From an uncultured Persicobacter sp. (GTDB lineage Bacteria; Bacteroidota; Bacteroidia; Cytophagales; Cyclobacteriaceae), in contig CANMKE010000013.1 in NCBI GenBank assembly GCA_947498325.1, positions 59,162 to 123,161 of the forward strand: DNA of 64,000 nt. The letters are read 5' to 3'. The notes under the pieces are model-generated. The model was given only the letters and a program-made list of their open reading frames with translations, was not told where the DNA came from and made no database searches. Positions 27,707 to 37,664 of the stretch are shown here, one piece after another; positions within the stretch are counted from its first letter, which is position 1, and each line of letters opens with the position of its first letter. Made by a program: the position numbers and the translations under genes.

Positions 27707-27933
27707 ATCTTAAAATATTTATCCTTAGAGATTTAGTGTTAAATTTTCAAAATATCGATCTTCTTATTTGTTTGAATAAATAAAAATTACGCATTTAATG
27801 TAAAAATCATAATTTGGGTAAGGGTCATCAAAATGATTCAATTGATTGCTCCGTTTTTATAATTGGATAGAAACGGGGCAGACACATGGTCTATATTTTT
27901 TCATACCAATTTACTAACCCAAAATAAACACGT

Positions 27934-30900
27934 ATGAAAAAATCATTATTATTGTGTATCGCCACTTTGTTGTGGGGGTATGCGCAAGCGCAATGGCAGC
28001 CGATTAATCCCGGTGCTGGAGGGCAGGTGCAGGATGTTGTCTGTGACCCCAACCAGTCGGGTCGCTTATTTTTGGCCTCGGACATGGAAGGGATTTATGA
28101 GAGTACAGATCATGGAGAATCCTGGCACCCCAAAGGCCATCTTATCCATAACAGGGTATATGCGGTAGCGATTGCCAAGGGCAACTCCAATAAAGTGGTG
28201 GTGGGTACCTTATATGGTATCGAAGTTTCAAATGATGGTGGGGAACATTTTACTTTGGTCAACGATTCCAAGCGTGCCTCTTTTGGTGCCGTAGCGATTC
28301 ACCCAACCAACTCCAATATCATTATTGCGGCACACGGCTGGCGTGATGATTATGATTTTATCGGTCATTTTAGCTTTGCCGAAAAAGGGAAAGGTGAAAT
28401 TTTCCGTTCTACCAACGGCGGGCAGTCGTGGTCAAAAATCACCTACGATTCCAACACCGGCACCGACAGGAATGTCTATTCTGTACAGTTTGATCCGAAT
28501 AACCCTTCCACCGTTTATCTCGGTGGTGCCAAGGGAGTGTTTAAAAGTACTAATAGTGGGCAGTCGTGGTCAAAAATCAATGGACCTTCAGGAACACAGA
28601 AAAACAGAGGTGTCAGCATCAGCCCCAACGGGCAAACCATTTATGCCTGCTACTCAACAAGTGGGAATAATGGACATGTTTATGCCAGTGCCACCAACAG
28701 TATTTCATGGAAAAACCTGACCAGTGGAGTAGGTGCTTTGGACTATTGGTATCCGGAGGTGAATGAACGATCTACCGGAAACAATCACAGTGTTATTGTG
28801 AGTTTGCAGGCGGGCCGACAGGGGCTATACAAGGCAAATGTTAACTGGAGTGGATCCAACTATACCAATAACCAGTGGAATATTATTTGGCAGGGAACGA
28901 GTGGATATGATAATGGCTGGGACAATGCCCCACCAAATCCACGTTTTGTTCATTTTACACCGGCAAGCTGGCCGGAAGCCATCTGGTCAACGACCAACCA
29001 AACCATTTTTCAGGGCATTAACCAGTCAGGTGGTTATCAGTGGAACAATAAATATTGTACCCCAAATTACAATTTCCAGGTGTATCACTGGGGGGCACCA
29101 TGGCCTACTTACAGCGGGCGTGGCACCGAAAGTACTTATACCTATGATATTGCGGTTCATGAAAATTATGTTATTCAGGGGCAGGCCGATAATGGCCTGA
29201 TGGAAAGCTGGGACAATGGGGTGTCGTGGTCGAATGTTCGGCACCGTGTGGATGGTAACCTGTCGGATGTGCAGGCCGTGGATATCGGGGAAGCCTATGG
29301 GGTGCCGACGGTGGTGGCACAGGCAACGCAGGGTTACGGCGGTTTCGCCGCAAGTGGTCAGCTTTATGTGAAGAAGCTCGAAACGCACTCGCCTTCAGAT
29401 CAATGGCTGAAGATTGCCGGAGGAAATGATTTTCTTGGAGGATTACCCAATGGTGTTTTGCGCGATGTGGCCGTGGCACCGGCAAAACCGTCGAGGGTGT
29501 TTATGTTCTCTACAGGTTATGGCATGTATATGCTCGATGATTTGGGCTGGGGAATTAATGAGGTGGAAAATGGCCGGCAGGCATGGGTAACCAAAATCAG
29601 TAATGGTGTGGCAGATAATACCTCTTCGGTGAAGAAAATTGCGCCACACCCTACCAATCCTGATATTGTATTTTTCAATGCTACCGGAGGATCGCAGGGG
29701 GTGTACAAAGGCGTGAAAACCGGCAGTGGTAATGCTGACTGGACCTGGACAAAAATCTACAACGGCAGTGGCTGGGATGCGGAAATTAATTGCTGGGAAC
29801 ACAACGGAAAAGTGTACCTTTTCTATGGTGGGCAGAGTAATGAAAATGGAGGTGACGGCAGTAATTTCATCGGAGCAATCTCTACGGATGAAGGACAAAG
29901 CTGGCAGGTGGTTTTCAACAGGACACAGGCCATGAATATCAAAAACAACGATTGGTATAATACCGTGTCGAGCGATTACCGATTTACTTCAAAGGGTGGT
30001 TTTGTAGGCTTCGACAATCATATTATCTTTCCATATTACGATCACCGAATGCAGAAATCCTATGGCGTATTTTATGGTACAATTGCCGCAAATGGATCGG
30101 TGAGCTGGCAAGACTGGACAGGGGATTTACATTTCGCCGGGCTGACTTCCGCGATTGTGAAAGAGAATGAAGGAAAGCGCTATTTGTATGTCTCTACCGC
30201 AGGGGCAGGTGCTTGGCGACGCCCCATTGATGGGAGTACCACGCCGCCACCAACAAATGACGCTCCTACGGTAGGGTGGCTTTCTCCTGATAATAATGCA
30301 AGTTTCACTGAAGGGCAAACGGTTTCATTTAAAGCCTCCGCAACGGATGACCAATCGGGGGTAACGGTGCAGTATTTTGTTAATGGACAATCGGTGAGCG
30401 GACAGGTCGGTAGTCCTTTTGAGTTCAGCTGGACCGCCAGTACAGCAGGTGGTTATCAGATTGGCGTCAAGGCGACCGATAACCAGGGCGCTACTTCTGC
30501 AACGGTCAACAGAAATATTACGGTGGTGTCTGGAGGCGATGATTGTAGCGCTTCGAATGTGCTGTCGAATGGCGAATTTAATCAAGGCCAAAGCGATTGG
30601 CAGTTTTATGTGAACAGCAATAATGGCGCAAATGCGAGCTGGCAAATAAACAGCGCTAATGGGCTTAGCGGTAACGCTGCCGATGTAAATATCAGTGGTG
30701 GAGGGAATGGTGATTCTGATATACAGCTTTATGCCAACCTCGGTTCTTTGCAATCTGGGGTGACCTATGAGGTGTTGTTCACGGCCAAAGCTTCGGCGGC
30801 CAAAACCATCCGATTGGGCGTATTGAGCAACGTTTCTCCCTGGGCAAATTTCTTGTCGGAGAACATCAATATCACCACTTCCGTGCAACAATATCAGGCG

Positions 30901-32046
30901 GAATTCACCATGTCTGAAAATCAGTCCAACACTCGGGTAGACTTCTTTATAGGAGGGAATACCTCGGATTTCTTTCTGGATAATGTGGTTTTTCGGGAGA
31001 AATGTCAGGATGCCCCTGCACCGAATCAGCCACCGACCATAAGCTTTGGTAATCCTCAGAATAATCATATAATTACAGAAGGGGAAGCGATCACATTTTC
31101 GGCTTCGGCCAATGATGATGAAGCGGTAACGAGGGTGGAATTTTATATTGATAATCAGCTGAAATCTACAGATACCAATGCGCCTTTCAGTTTTACAGAT
31201 GATCAGTTTTCCGTGGGCGACCATCAGTGGAAGGCGATCGCTTTTGATGCAGAGGGCTTGTCGGCATCAACGGCCACACGCAACTTTACCGTGGAAGCGG
31301 CGGCCTGTGATATGCCGGAACTGATTACCAATGGCGATTTTAGTAATGGAAACAGCGATTGGACTTTTTATGAAAATACTGCCGTGGGTGCAGCAGGGAA
31401 TTTCACGGTGGAAGGAAGCAGCGGCAGCAGTGGTGCTGGGGCAAAAGTGCAGGTTACGGCGGTGGGTGGAGGCGACTCCGACATTCAGCTGCATGGCAAC
31501 TTACCCGATTTGGTTGCGGGAAGAACGTACACCCTTCGTTTTTTCGCCAGGACTTCCAATCAAAGTGGTTTCCCTGTGCGATTGGCCATCATTAAAGGGG
31601 TTTCTCCCTGGCCAAATTATACGGTGGAAAACCCGGTGTTCTCAAGTAGTTTCCAGGAGTTTGTTTATGAATTTACCATGAATGAGAATAGCAGCCAGAC
31701 CAGGCTTCACTTCTTCCTGGGCAATACGACTGGAACGGTTTATATCGACCAGATTTCTGTCAAAGAATCCTGTGGGGCTAATAATAGCCGACTATTTGTG
31801 GAGGCACCGCAAAAACCATCCCTGTATCCTAACCCAGTAAAAATGGGGGCGAGCTTCCGTGTTAATTTGCCAGAGGTAAGGCAGGCGATTTATACCATTT
31901 ATGACCCTCAGGGCAGATTGGTAAAACAAGGCGCTTTAAGTGGTTCAGACCACCGAATAGAAACGGCAGGTCTGTCATCAGGTTTATTCATTCTTGTTGT
32001 ACAACATGATAAAGGACTCAAGAAATTTAAGTTAATGATTGAATAA
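27934..32046 (+). CDS. Secreted GH74-like Asp-box beta-propeller with two CBM4/9-like domains (paralogue A)
   Basis: 1370 residues. Order: signal peptide (1-19); Asp-box beta-propeller (about 20-765) with repeats of the S-x-D/N-x-G-x-x-W type (STDHGESW, SNDGGEHF, STNGGQSW, STNSGQSW); Ig-like domain (about 770-868); CBM4/9-like sandwich (about 870-1025, VLSNGEFNQGQSDWQFY); second Ig-like (about 1025-1122); second CBM4/9-like (about 1124-1285, LITNGDFSNGNSDWTFY); T9SS sorting domain (about 1299-1370, LYPNPV...KLMIE). Thus it is exported and surface-attached or released. The start (NPGAGGQVQDVVCDP, then LASDMEG) can be aligned by eye to GH74 xyloglucanases, placing Asp50 and Asp419 (QADNGLMES) at the GH74 catalytic positions. 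Overall similarity is low, so the activity is not assigned. Confidence 0.85.
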   Translation: MKKSLLLCIATLLWGYAQAQWQPINPGAGGQVQDVVCDPNQSGRLFLASDMEGIYESTDHGESWHPKGHLIHNRVYAVAIAKGNSNKVVVGTLYGIEVSNDGGEHFTLVNDSKRASFGAVAIHPTNSNIIIAAHGWRDDYDFIGHFSFAEKGKGEIFRSTNGGQSWSKITYDSNTGTDRNVYSVQFDPNNPSTVYLGGAKGVFKSTNSGQSWSKINGPSGTQKNRGVSISPNGQTIYACYSTSGNNGHVYASATNSISWKNLTSGVGALDYWYPEVNERSTGNNHSVIVSLQAGRQGLYKANVNWSGSNYTNNQWNIIWQGTSGYDNGWDNAPPNPRFVHFTPASWPEAIWSTTNQTIFQGINQSGGYQWNNKYCTPNYNFQVYHWGAPWPTYSGRGTESTYTYDIAVHENYVIQGQADNGLMESWDNGVSWSNVRHRVDGNLSDVQAVDIGEAYGVPTVVAQATQGYGGFAASGQLYVKKLETHSPSDQWLKIAGGNDFLGGLPNGVLRDVAVAPAKPSRVFMFSTGYGMYMLDDLGWGINEVENGRQAWVTKISNGVADNTSSVKKIAPHPTNPDIVFFNATGGSQGVYKGVKTGSGNADWTWTKIYNGSGWDAEINCWEHNGKVYLFYGGQSNENGGDGSNFIGAISTDEGQSWQVVFNRTQAMNIKNNDWYNTVSSDYRFTSKGGFVGFDNHIIFPYYDHRMQKSYGVFYGTIAANGSVSWQDWTGDLHFAGLTSAIVKENEGKRYLYVSTAGAGAWRRPIDGSTTPPPTNDAPTVGWLSPDNNASFTEGQTVSFKASATDDQSGVTVQYFVNGQSVSGQVGSPFEFSWTASTAGGYQIGVKATDNQGATSATVNRNITVVSGGDDCSASNVLSNGEFNQGQSDWQFYVNSNNGANASWQINSANGLSGNAADVNISGGGNGDSDIQLYANLGSLQSGVTYEVLFTAKASAAKTIRLGVLSNVSPWANFLSENINITTSVQQYQAEFTMSENQSNTRVDFFIGGNTSDFFLDNVVFREKCQDAPAPNQPPTISFGNPQNNHIITEGEAITFSASANDDEAVTRVEFYIDNQLKSTDTNAPFSFTDDQFSVGDHQWKAIAFDAEGLSASTATRNFTVEAAACDMPELITNGDFSNGNSDWTFYENTAVGAAGNFTVEGSSGSSGAGAKVQVTAVGGGDSDIQLHGNLPDLVAGRTYTLRFFARTSNQSGFPVRLAIIKGVSPWPNYTVENPVFSSSFQEFVYEFTMNENSSQTRLHFFLGNTTGTVYIDQISVKESCGANNSRLFVEAPQKPSLYPNPVKMGASFRVNLPEVRQAIYTIYDPQGRLVKQGALSGSDHRIETAGLSSGLFILVVQHDKGLKKFKLMIE

Positions 32047-32351
32047 ACGCATAAAATCAATACCTAATTTTCACATTTTGATTTTTTGTGCAGCAGGATC
32101 AACAATGTAGGCTTAATGGCATAATTTGAAGGTCATTTTGTGCAAATAATCAGTGTGAAGGATGCACTATTAGCGCAGAGGATGCGCAGGGGTTTTGTAA
32201 CTTACTGAGCATCTTCTGTTTTGTCATATTTATAAAAATGAAGGATAAAATAGTCTTAAATTTTTATTTGTTTAATTTTTTCAAGAATATTATTTGTGTT
32301 TTGTACAGTCATTCGCTAAATTAATATTAGACTTAACAACGCAACTTAATT
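32047..32351. promoter_or_regulatory. Intergenic with isolated AraC-type half-sites
   Basis: TCATTTTGTGC at 32133-32143 is the exact reverse complement of the rhaEW half-site GCACAAAATGA, and GCATAAAATCA at 32049 is one base off the lutA half-site. They are not in the 21-base arrangement, so binding is doubtful. No gene or clear terminator is seen. Confidence 0.3.
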
Positions 32352-33452
32352 ATGACGGTAACTATTTTTTTGTGGGCTTTCCTCCAAAGCCTTCTGCTCG
32401 GTTTTGCCATTTTATTTGTTAAAAGGTCAAGCGTAAGCAAGTACCTTTCAGCCATATTTTTAGCGATGGCAGTGAATATTTTTGCACAATATCAATTCAG
32501 ATATACCAATGTCAAATTTGATTTCCCTGAATTGTTAATCGTCGCAGATATCTTCGATTTTTTATTGCCTGCCCTGGTGATGCTTTATCTCGATAAAATT
32601 TTTGAAGCCAATAACGGCCGCAAACGATGGTGGTATTTTGCCCCTGCGGCAACGGTGGTGCTGGCGGGGATCGTTTTTATTTTAAGCCATCAGCCCTATT
32701 TTTTTGAAACATTCATTAACTCTTATTTCCACCTTTCCTTATTAGCGGGCATCGTTTTATGGCGCATATTTACTTTCATAAAAATCAGAAATCAATATCA
32801 GGAGCAATATACCAATACCGATGCTAAACAGCGGGATGAGTTGAAGTGGCCCAAAGTTCTTGTGGGTTATATTGGCTTACTGCTCTATGTGTCTGTTGTG
32901 CAGTTCATTTTCCACGCTTTTATCGATGGGCACCTTGGTGCAGTGGTAACAGAGACATTAAGGCAACTTGCGGAAGTCAATTATGTGATCTGCTTGAGCA
33001 GTATTATTTTTGTAACGATTTATTTTGCGTTGAAATATCCAAAATTATTCTCCGTCAAGTTGGTACAGAAAAAAACGGATAAATCCGAGGACCGCCTCAT
33101 GCAGCATTATTTGGAGAAAATGGAAGTACTGATTGCGGAGAAAAAAGTGTATCTGGAGTCTGATTTTAATGAAAAATTATTGGCAGAATTATTGGGAACA
33201 CAAGCTTATGTTGTTTCTAAATTGGTCAATGAATACATTGGGAAATCATTTTCCGAGTATATTAATGAGAAAAGGGTCGCTGAGGCCAAGCATATTTTGG
33301 CAGCTGACACCCATAAACAACTAACCAACTTTGCGGTTGCTGTGGACAGTGGTTTCCGGTCGGAGTCCGTCTTTTACGTTAATTTTAAAAAGATCACAGG
33401 CATGACGCCAAGGCAGTATCGAAAATCATTACAAGCCAGTGCCGTAGCATAG
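32352..33452 (+). CDS. Membrane-anchored AraC family regulator
   Basis: 366 residues. The N-terminal 230 residues contain about seven hydrophobic segments (for example FLWAFLQSLLLGFAILFV, WYFAPAATVVLAGIVFIL, VGYIGLLLYVSVVQFIF), a polytopic membrane domain. The last 100 residues are an AraC HTH module (LLAELLGTQAYVVSKLVNEYIG; FAVAVDSGFRSESVFYVNFKKITGMTP). This build is common in Bacteroidota, where the membrane part may sense an envelope or periplasmic signal. It stands 10 bases before the ROK kinase gene and likely shares its transcript. It may control the propeller/SusCD locus around it; no target site is identified. Confidence 0.88.
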   Translation: MTVTIFLWAFLQSLLLGFAILFVKRSSVSKYLSAIFLAMAVNIFAQYQFRYTNVKFDFPELLIVADIFDFLLPALVMLYLDKIFEANNGRKRWWYFAPAATVVLAGIVFILSHQPYFFETFINSYFHLSLLAGIVLWRIFTFIKIRNQYQEQYTNTDAKQRDELKWPKVLVGYIGLLLYVSVVQFIFHAFIDGHLGAVVTETLRQLAEVNYVICLSSIIFVTIYFALKYPKLFSVKLVQKKTDKSEDRLMQHYLEKMEVLIAEKKVYLESDFNEKLLAELLGTQAYVVSKLVNEYIGKSFSEYINEKRVAEAKHILAADTHKQLTNFAVAVDSGFRSESVFYVNFKKITGMTPRQYRKSLQASAVA

Positions 33453-33462
33453 CATTTTTTAG

Positions 33463-34431
33463 ATGAATACATATTTTTTAGGGATTGATATTGGAGGTAC
33501 CAAATGTGCCGTAGTGGCGGGTAACACCGATATGGAAATATTGGCCAAGCGCAAATTTCCGACCAACCACCGCTTAAAAGCGGAAGGAATTATTGCACAA
33601 TTGCTGGAAGAAGCCAAATCAGTGGTGAAGTCACTGGCGGATCATCAGCTAACGGCCATTGGGATCAGTTGTGGAGGTCCCCTCGATAGTAAAACAGGTG
33701 TCATTATGTCGCCTCCCAACTTGCCCAGCTGGGATAATATCCCGATCACCGCTATATTTTCCGAAGCCCTCGGGGTGCCTGCTTTTTTGCAGAATGATGC
33801 CAATGCCTGCGCCTTGGCCGAATGGCAATTTGGTGCCGGAAAGGGAACCCAAAATATGATTTTTCTTACTTTTGGCACTGGTTTAGGGGCGGGGCTAATC
33901 CTGAATGGTCAATTGTATTCAGGAACAAATGACCTTGCCGGTGAGGTTGGCCACCTGCGCCTCGCAGATGATGGCCCTTTAGGTTTTGGGAAAAGAGGAA
34001 GCTTTGAAGGCTTCTGTAGTGGGGGAGGAATTGCTCAACTTGCAAAAACCATGGCCGAGCAAGCCATCAAAACGGGGAAAGTACCATCCTTTTGCGAAAA
34101 TCTCAATCAGCTCGAAGAGATTACCACGGCGCAAGTCGCCAAGGCTGCCTATGCAGGAGATCCCCTGGCCAAAGAAATTTTTGAATGTTCTGCCTATCAG
34201 TTGGGACGTGGATTGTCCTTTCTGATCGACATCCTTAACCCGGAAGTTATTGTGATTGGTAGTGTTTATGCCCGTGCAGAATCGTTGTTTGTCGAGCAAT
34301 GTCAGCAAGTAATTGCTGAAGAAGCCATCCCAATGGCCAAAGCGGTTTGTAAAATTGTCCCTGCAAAATTAGGCGATGCCATCGGTGATCTCGCCTCCCT
34401 TTCCATTGCAATTACTGCCATGAAAAAGTAA
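33463..34431 (+). CDS. ROK family sugar kinase (glucokinase-like)
   Basis: 322 residues. ATP-binding motif DIGGTKCAVV (residues 9-18), sugar-binding NDANACALAEWQFG and phosphate loop FLTFGTGLGAG fit ROK sugar kinases. The GEVGHLRL segment holds the zinc-ligand His of the family, but the usual CxCGxxGCxE zinc motif is replaced by GFGKRGSFEGFCSG, so zinc binding is probably lost or altered. Such zinc-poor ROK proteins are known in Bacteroidota. No N-terminal DNA-binding domain is present, so this is a kinase rather than a NagC-type repressor. It would phosphorylate glucose, mannose or a related hexose released by the exo-enzymes. Confidence 0.88.
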   Translation: MNTYFLGIDIGGTKCAVVAGNTDMEILAKRKFPTNHRLKAEGIIAQLLEEAKSVVKSLADHQLTAIGISCGGPLDSKTGVIMSPPNLPSWDNIPITAIFSEALGVPAFLQNDANACALAEWQFGAGKGTQNMIFLTFGTGLGAGLILNGQLYSGTNDLAGEVGHLRLADDGPLGFGKRGSFEGFCSGGGIAQLAKTMAEQAIKTGKVPSFCENLNQLEEITTAQVAKAAYAGDPLAKEIFECSAYQLGRGLSFLIDILNPEVIVIGSVYARAESLFVEQCQQVIAEEAIPMAKAVCKIVPAKLGDAIGDLASLSIAITAMKK

Positions 34432-34544
34432 GCCTGTTCAACTTCCCGATGAGCAATCCAATGGCATGTTTCAGGATAAAAAGTCCAAGCATCTTCTTCC
34501 ATTTTTTAAGTAATAAAAATCGAAAGCACCTATTTTTAGCATAA

Positions 34545-34585
34545 GCCTCCCGCTTCAGTGGTGATGATTTAAGCGGGTAGGAGGC
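34545..34585. other. Stem-loop after the ROK kinase gene
   Basis: Arms GCCTCCCGCTT (34545-34555) and AAGCGGGTAGGAGGC (34571-34585) pair over 11 bases with a small bulge. A weak T-rich stretch follows at 34596. It may be a terminator for the regulator-kinase pair or a leader structure of the next gene. The rest of the 311-base gap shows nothing. Confidence 0.4.
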
Positions 34586-34742
34586 CGCAAAAGCCATTTT
34601 TATTATTCGTATCGGGCTTACAGCACCCTCTCTTTCTCTGATTTCATAAAAAGAAAGTCTTTCATTTTACGATAACCCTATCTTTTCATTGAAAAAGGGG
34701 GGATCGTTCATCTTCCCGAAGGATTTTTTTAAATGTAAGCTG

Positions 34743-37088
34743 ATGAATGTAATGTACAGGTTGAGTGGGCTGATGATGGCTCTTTTACTTTTTATTTCTC
34801 CACTTCGTGCGCAATGGGTATCTATTAACCCAGGTGCTGGTGGGCAGGTGCAGGATGTAGTTTGTGATCCCTCGCAAAAGGGGACGCTTTATTTGGCTTC
34901 CGATATGGAGGGTGTTTACAAAACCACCGACAACGGAAAACATTGGCACATGACGGGCAAGCTGGTGCATAACCGCGTGTATTCAGTAGCGGTTTCTCCG
35001 CAAAAAAGTGATCATCTTTTTGTAGGAACACTGAATGGTTTACAGACCTCCACAGATGGCGGTGAACACTATCAATTCGTTTCGCAATCCTATTATAAAA
35101 CGTATGGTGCCATTACCGTTAATCCCTTGAATCCACAACAGATTGTGGCAGGATTCGGCTGGCGTGATGACTATGATTTTGTGCACTTTTTCGGTCAGAA
35201 GAAAGAGGGACGGCCTGAAATTTTAGTCTCGAATGACGGAGGTAAATCCTGGAATATTCAATATTTGGATCAGGCAGAACTATCCGATAAAAATATTTGG
35301 AATATCGTTTTCCACCCGCAGCGTCCGCAGGAATGTTATATCTCCACAGCTTCAGGTATTTATGTGTCCAAAGATGATCTGAAAACCTGGACACGCCTAC
35401 CCTCACCGGATCCGACTTTGGTAAACAGAGGTTTATCTATCAGTCCGAATGGTAAAATTCTATATACTGTATTTGCCAACAATGATAAGAACGGATTCCC
35501 TTATGCGATGGCTTTAGCAGAAGGGAAGTGGATGAAAATTGCCACGGGTCGCTCACTTGCATTGAAGGAATTACAATGGTGGTACCCGGAAGTTGATCCC
35601 CGATCCACGGGCGATGTCCATCAGCTGATTTTGAGCTTGGAAGGTAACCGCGACGGCTTGTTTGAGGGAACGATTGAATGGGATGGAAATGAGCTAAAAA
35701 CTTACGATTACAATTTGATATGGCAGGGTACCGACGGCTATGATTTCGGTTGGGATATGGCCGACCCCAATCCACGCTATGTGCACTATACTCCTGCTTC
35801 CTGGGAGCGTGCAATATGGAGTACGACCAACGAGAACATGTTTGAGGGCGTTCGGATGAATGACGGCACCTATCAGTGGAACAATAAATATTGCGATCCG
35901 CATTATGAAAATATGGTCACTTTCAAGGGGAAAAAATACCCGACCTACAGTGGCCGCGGGACGGAAAGCACTTACACTTATGATATCGTCATTGATAAAA
36001 ATTATGTGATTCAGGCACAGGGAGATAATGGCCTGATGGAGAGCTGGGATTATGGGAAGAGCTGGTCGAATTTGGCGCACCGTCAGGATAGTATGCTCAA
36101 CCTCTCCGATGTGCAGGCGGTGGCTATTGCAGAAATTAACGGTCAGAAGGCAGTAGTGGCACAGGCCACTGGAGGCTATGGAGGCTTTGCTGTGGATGGT
36201 AAGCTTTATTATAAAATTCTAAATCATTATTCTCCACAGGATAAATGGCAATTTTTGGGCGGAGGTAAGGACCATGTACTTGGTTTGCCTGATGGGGTCT
36301 ACCGGGAAATTAATGTGGACCCGCAGCATCCGGAACGTTTGTACGCCTTCAGCACAAATCATGGTATGTACCTGATTGATAATCTTTCCGAGGCAGTAAA
36401 TAATCCAAACTACAAAGCGCAGAAAATCAGCAACGGGATTGTCGATAGAGTCCTGACAGCCAAAACAATTTCTGTAGACCCGAACGATGAAAATACACTT
36501 TATTTTACCGGTACCAGTGGCCTTGTTGGTGTTTATAAAGGGCAGAAAAAAGGCGATCAGTGGAAGTGGGAAAGAATTTATAAAGGGGGCAACTGGGAGT
36601 CGGAAGTATGCGCCTGGGACCGTCAGGGGAAAACCATGCTGGTTTACGAGGGGCAGCCCTGCGACCTGAAGCAGCGTGGGTGTGATTTTGTGGTAGAGCT
36701 GTCTGAAGATGGAGGGGAAAACTGGAAAACCGTCTTTACCAAAGCACAGGCATTTGCTTTGCGGGCAGATAAAAATGATGCCTGGTATCCGGTGATTAAA
36801 GATGATATGGTGATCCAGAGTAAAGGAGGGTTGATGGCTTATGAAAATCGTCTGTTGGTAAATTTTTACAATCACCGTCACCAAAATGGCATTGGCCTGT
36901 TTATGGGGACCATTCATGACGACGGGACGATCGACTGGGAGGACATCAGTGGTGACTTGCATTACCTTGGGGTAACTTCCGGTCGGGTGTATCAGCGCGA
37001 TGGGCAGGATTTTTACTATATCAGCACCCCGGGGGCGGGGGCATGGTATCGACCTCTGCCCAAACGGAAGTTGGCAGGGATGAAATAA
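34743..37088 (+). CDS. Secreted GH74-like Asp-box beta-propeller (paralogue B)
   Basis: 781 residues from ATG 34743 (MNVMYRLSGLMMALLLF...LRAQ); an upstream in-frame TTG adds an unlikely leader. The protein is a signal peptide plus propeller only, without Ig, CBM or sorting domains, so it probably stays in the periplasm or goes out by another route. Asp boxes include TTDNGKHW, STDGGEHY, SNDGGKSW and SEDGGENW. Invariant stretches shared with the other paralogues: NPGAGGQVQDVVCDP, YSGRGTESTYTYD, WWYPEVDPRS and GAGAWYRPLP. Asp54 (ASDMEG) and Asp428 (QGDNGLMES) match the two candidate catalytic Asp of this family. Activity is unknown; endo-glycanase by analogy with GH74. Confidence 0.82.
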   Translation: MNVMYRLSGLMMALLLFISPLRAQWVSINPGAGGQVQDVVCDPSQKGTLYLASDMEGVYKTTDNGKHWHMTGKLVHNRVYSVAVSPQKSDHLFVGTLNGLQTSTDGGEHYQFVSQSYYKTYGAITVNPLNPQQIVAGFGWRDDYDFVHFFGQKKEGRPEILVSNDGGKSWNIQYLDQAELSDKNIWNIVFHPQRPQECYISTASGIYVSKDDLKTWTRLPSPDPTLVNRGLSISPNGKILYTVFANNDKNGFPYAMALAEGKWMKIATGRSLALKELQWWYPEVDPRSTGDVHQLILSLEGNRDGLFEGTIEWDGNELKTYDYNLIWQGTDGYDFGWDMADPNPRYVHYTPASWERAIWSTTNENMFEGVRMNDGTYQWNNKYCDPHYENMVTFKGKKYPTYSGRGTESTYTYDIVIDKNYVIQAQGDNGLMESWDYGKSWSNLAHRQDSMLNLSDVQAVAIAEINGQKAVVAQATGGYGGFAVDGKLYYKILNHYSPQDKWQFLGGGKDHVLGLPDGVYREINVDPQHPERLYAFSTNHGMYLIDNLSEAVNNPNYKAQKISNGIVDRVLTAKTISVDPNDENTLYFTGTSGLVGVYKGQKKGDQWKWERIYKGGNWESEVCAWDRQGKTMLVYEGQPCDLKQRGCDFVVELSEDGGENWKTVFTKAQAFALRADKNDAWYPVIKDDMVIQSKGGLMAYENRLLVNFYNHRHQNGIGLFMGTIHDDGTIDWEDISGDLHYLGVTSGRVYQRDGQDFYYISTPGAGAWYRPLPKRKLAGMK

Positions 37089-37110
37089 TTAGTGTCGCAT
37101 AGTTTGCAAT

Positions 37111-37140
37111 AAGGGATGGTTGGGGGATCATCCCTTTTTT
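37111..37140 (+). terminator. Rho-independent terminator after paralogue B
   Basis: Stem AAGGGATG / CATCCCTT with an 8-10 base loop and a run of T. Paralogues B and C therefore seem to be separate transcripts. Confidence 0.85.
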
Positions 37141-37664
37141 TATGGGATGAGTGGTGTGTCGAGGCGTTATCAGTGCTCCTAAAATAAAAATCTATATCTG
37201 CTTTAATATCGTCTTGCGACCTTTTATCTGTGCTCACGGTGAAATTTATCAGGCTTTAACCATTTCAAGGCTGATTTTTGGTGTAATGCCTTTGGCCCAC
37301 CTGCCTTTTATTTGTGCGGCTGCTCAACCTACTTCAGAGCTTTTTTGTCTGGCAGGCCACTGCTTTGGTGGAGGCTAAATGCCGCATAAATTTCTATTCT
37401 CTCCCAAAAATCACAAATCCTTAGATCATTGGCTAAAGCTGTAACCCATTGATTTTCAGCTTTTAAAATTTATCCTAAATTCCGAATACCCTCCGAAGCG
37501 CTCCTTTTATACGGTTTCATAAAATTATAGCCATTACAGAAGGCATTCCGCTAAGTTGCTATCAGATACAATGGCTCACCACTCCTTTTATTCAAGTCTA
37601 TGGCTTGAATTCAGAGAAGCTCGGGCCGGGGATCAATATTTTTTTATTTGAAAAGCAAAGTGAT
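37141..37664. other. Intergenic between propeller paralogues B and C
   Basis: About 520 bases with no convincing gene or repeat. Short open frames here have no signal peptide, no family pattern and no good start. Confidence 0.4.
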
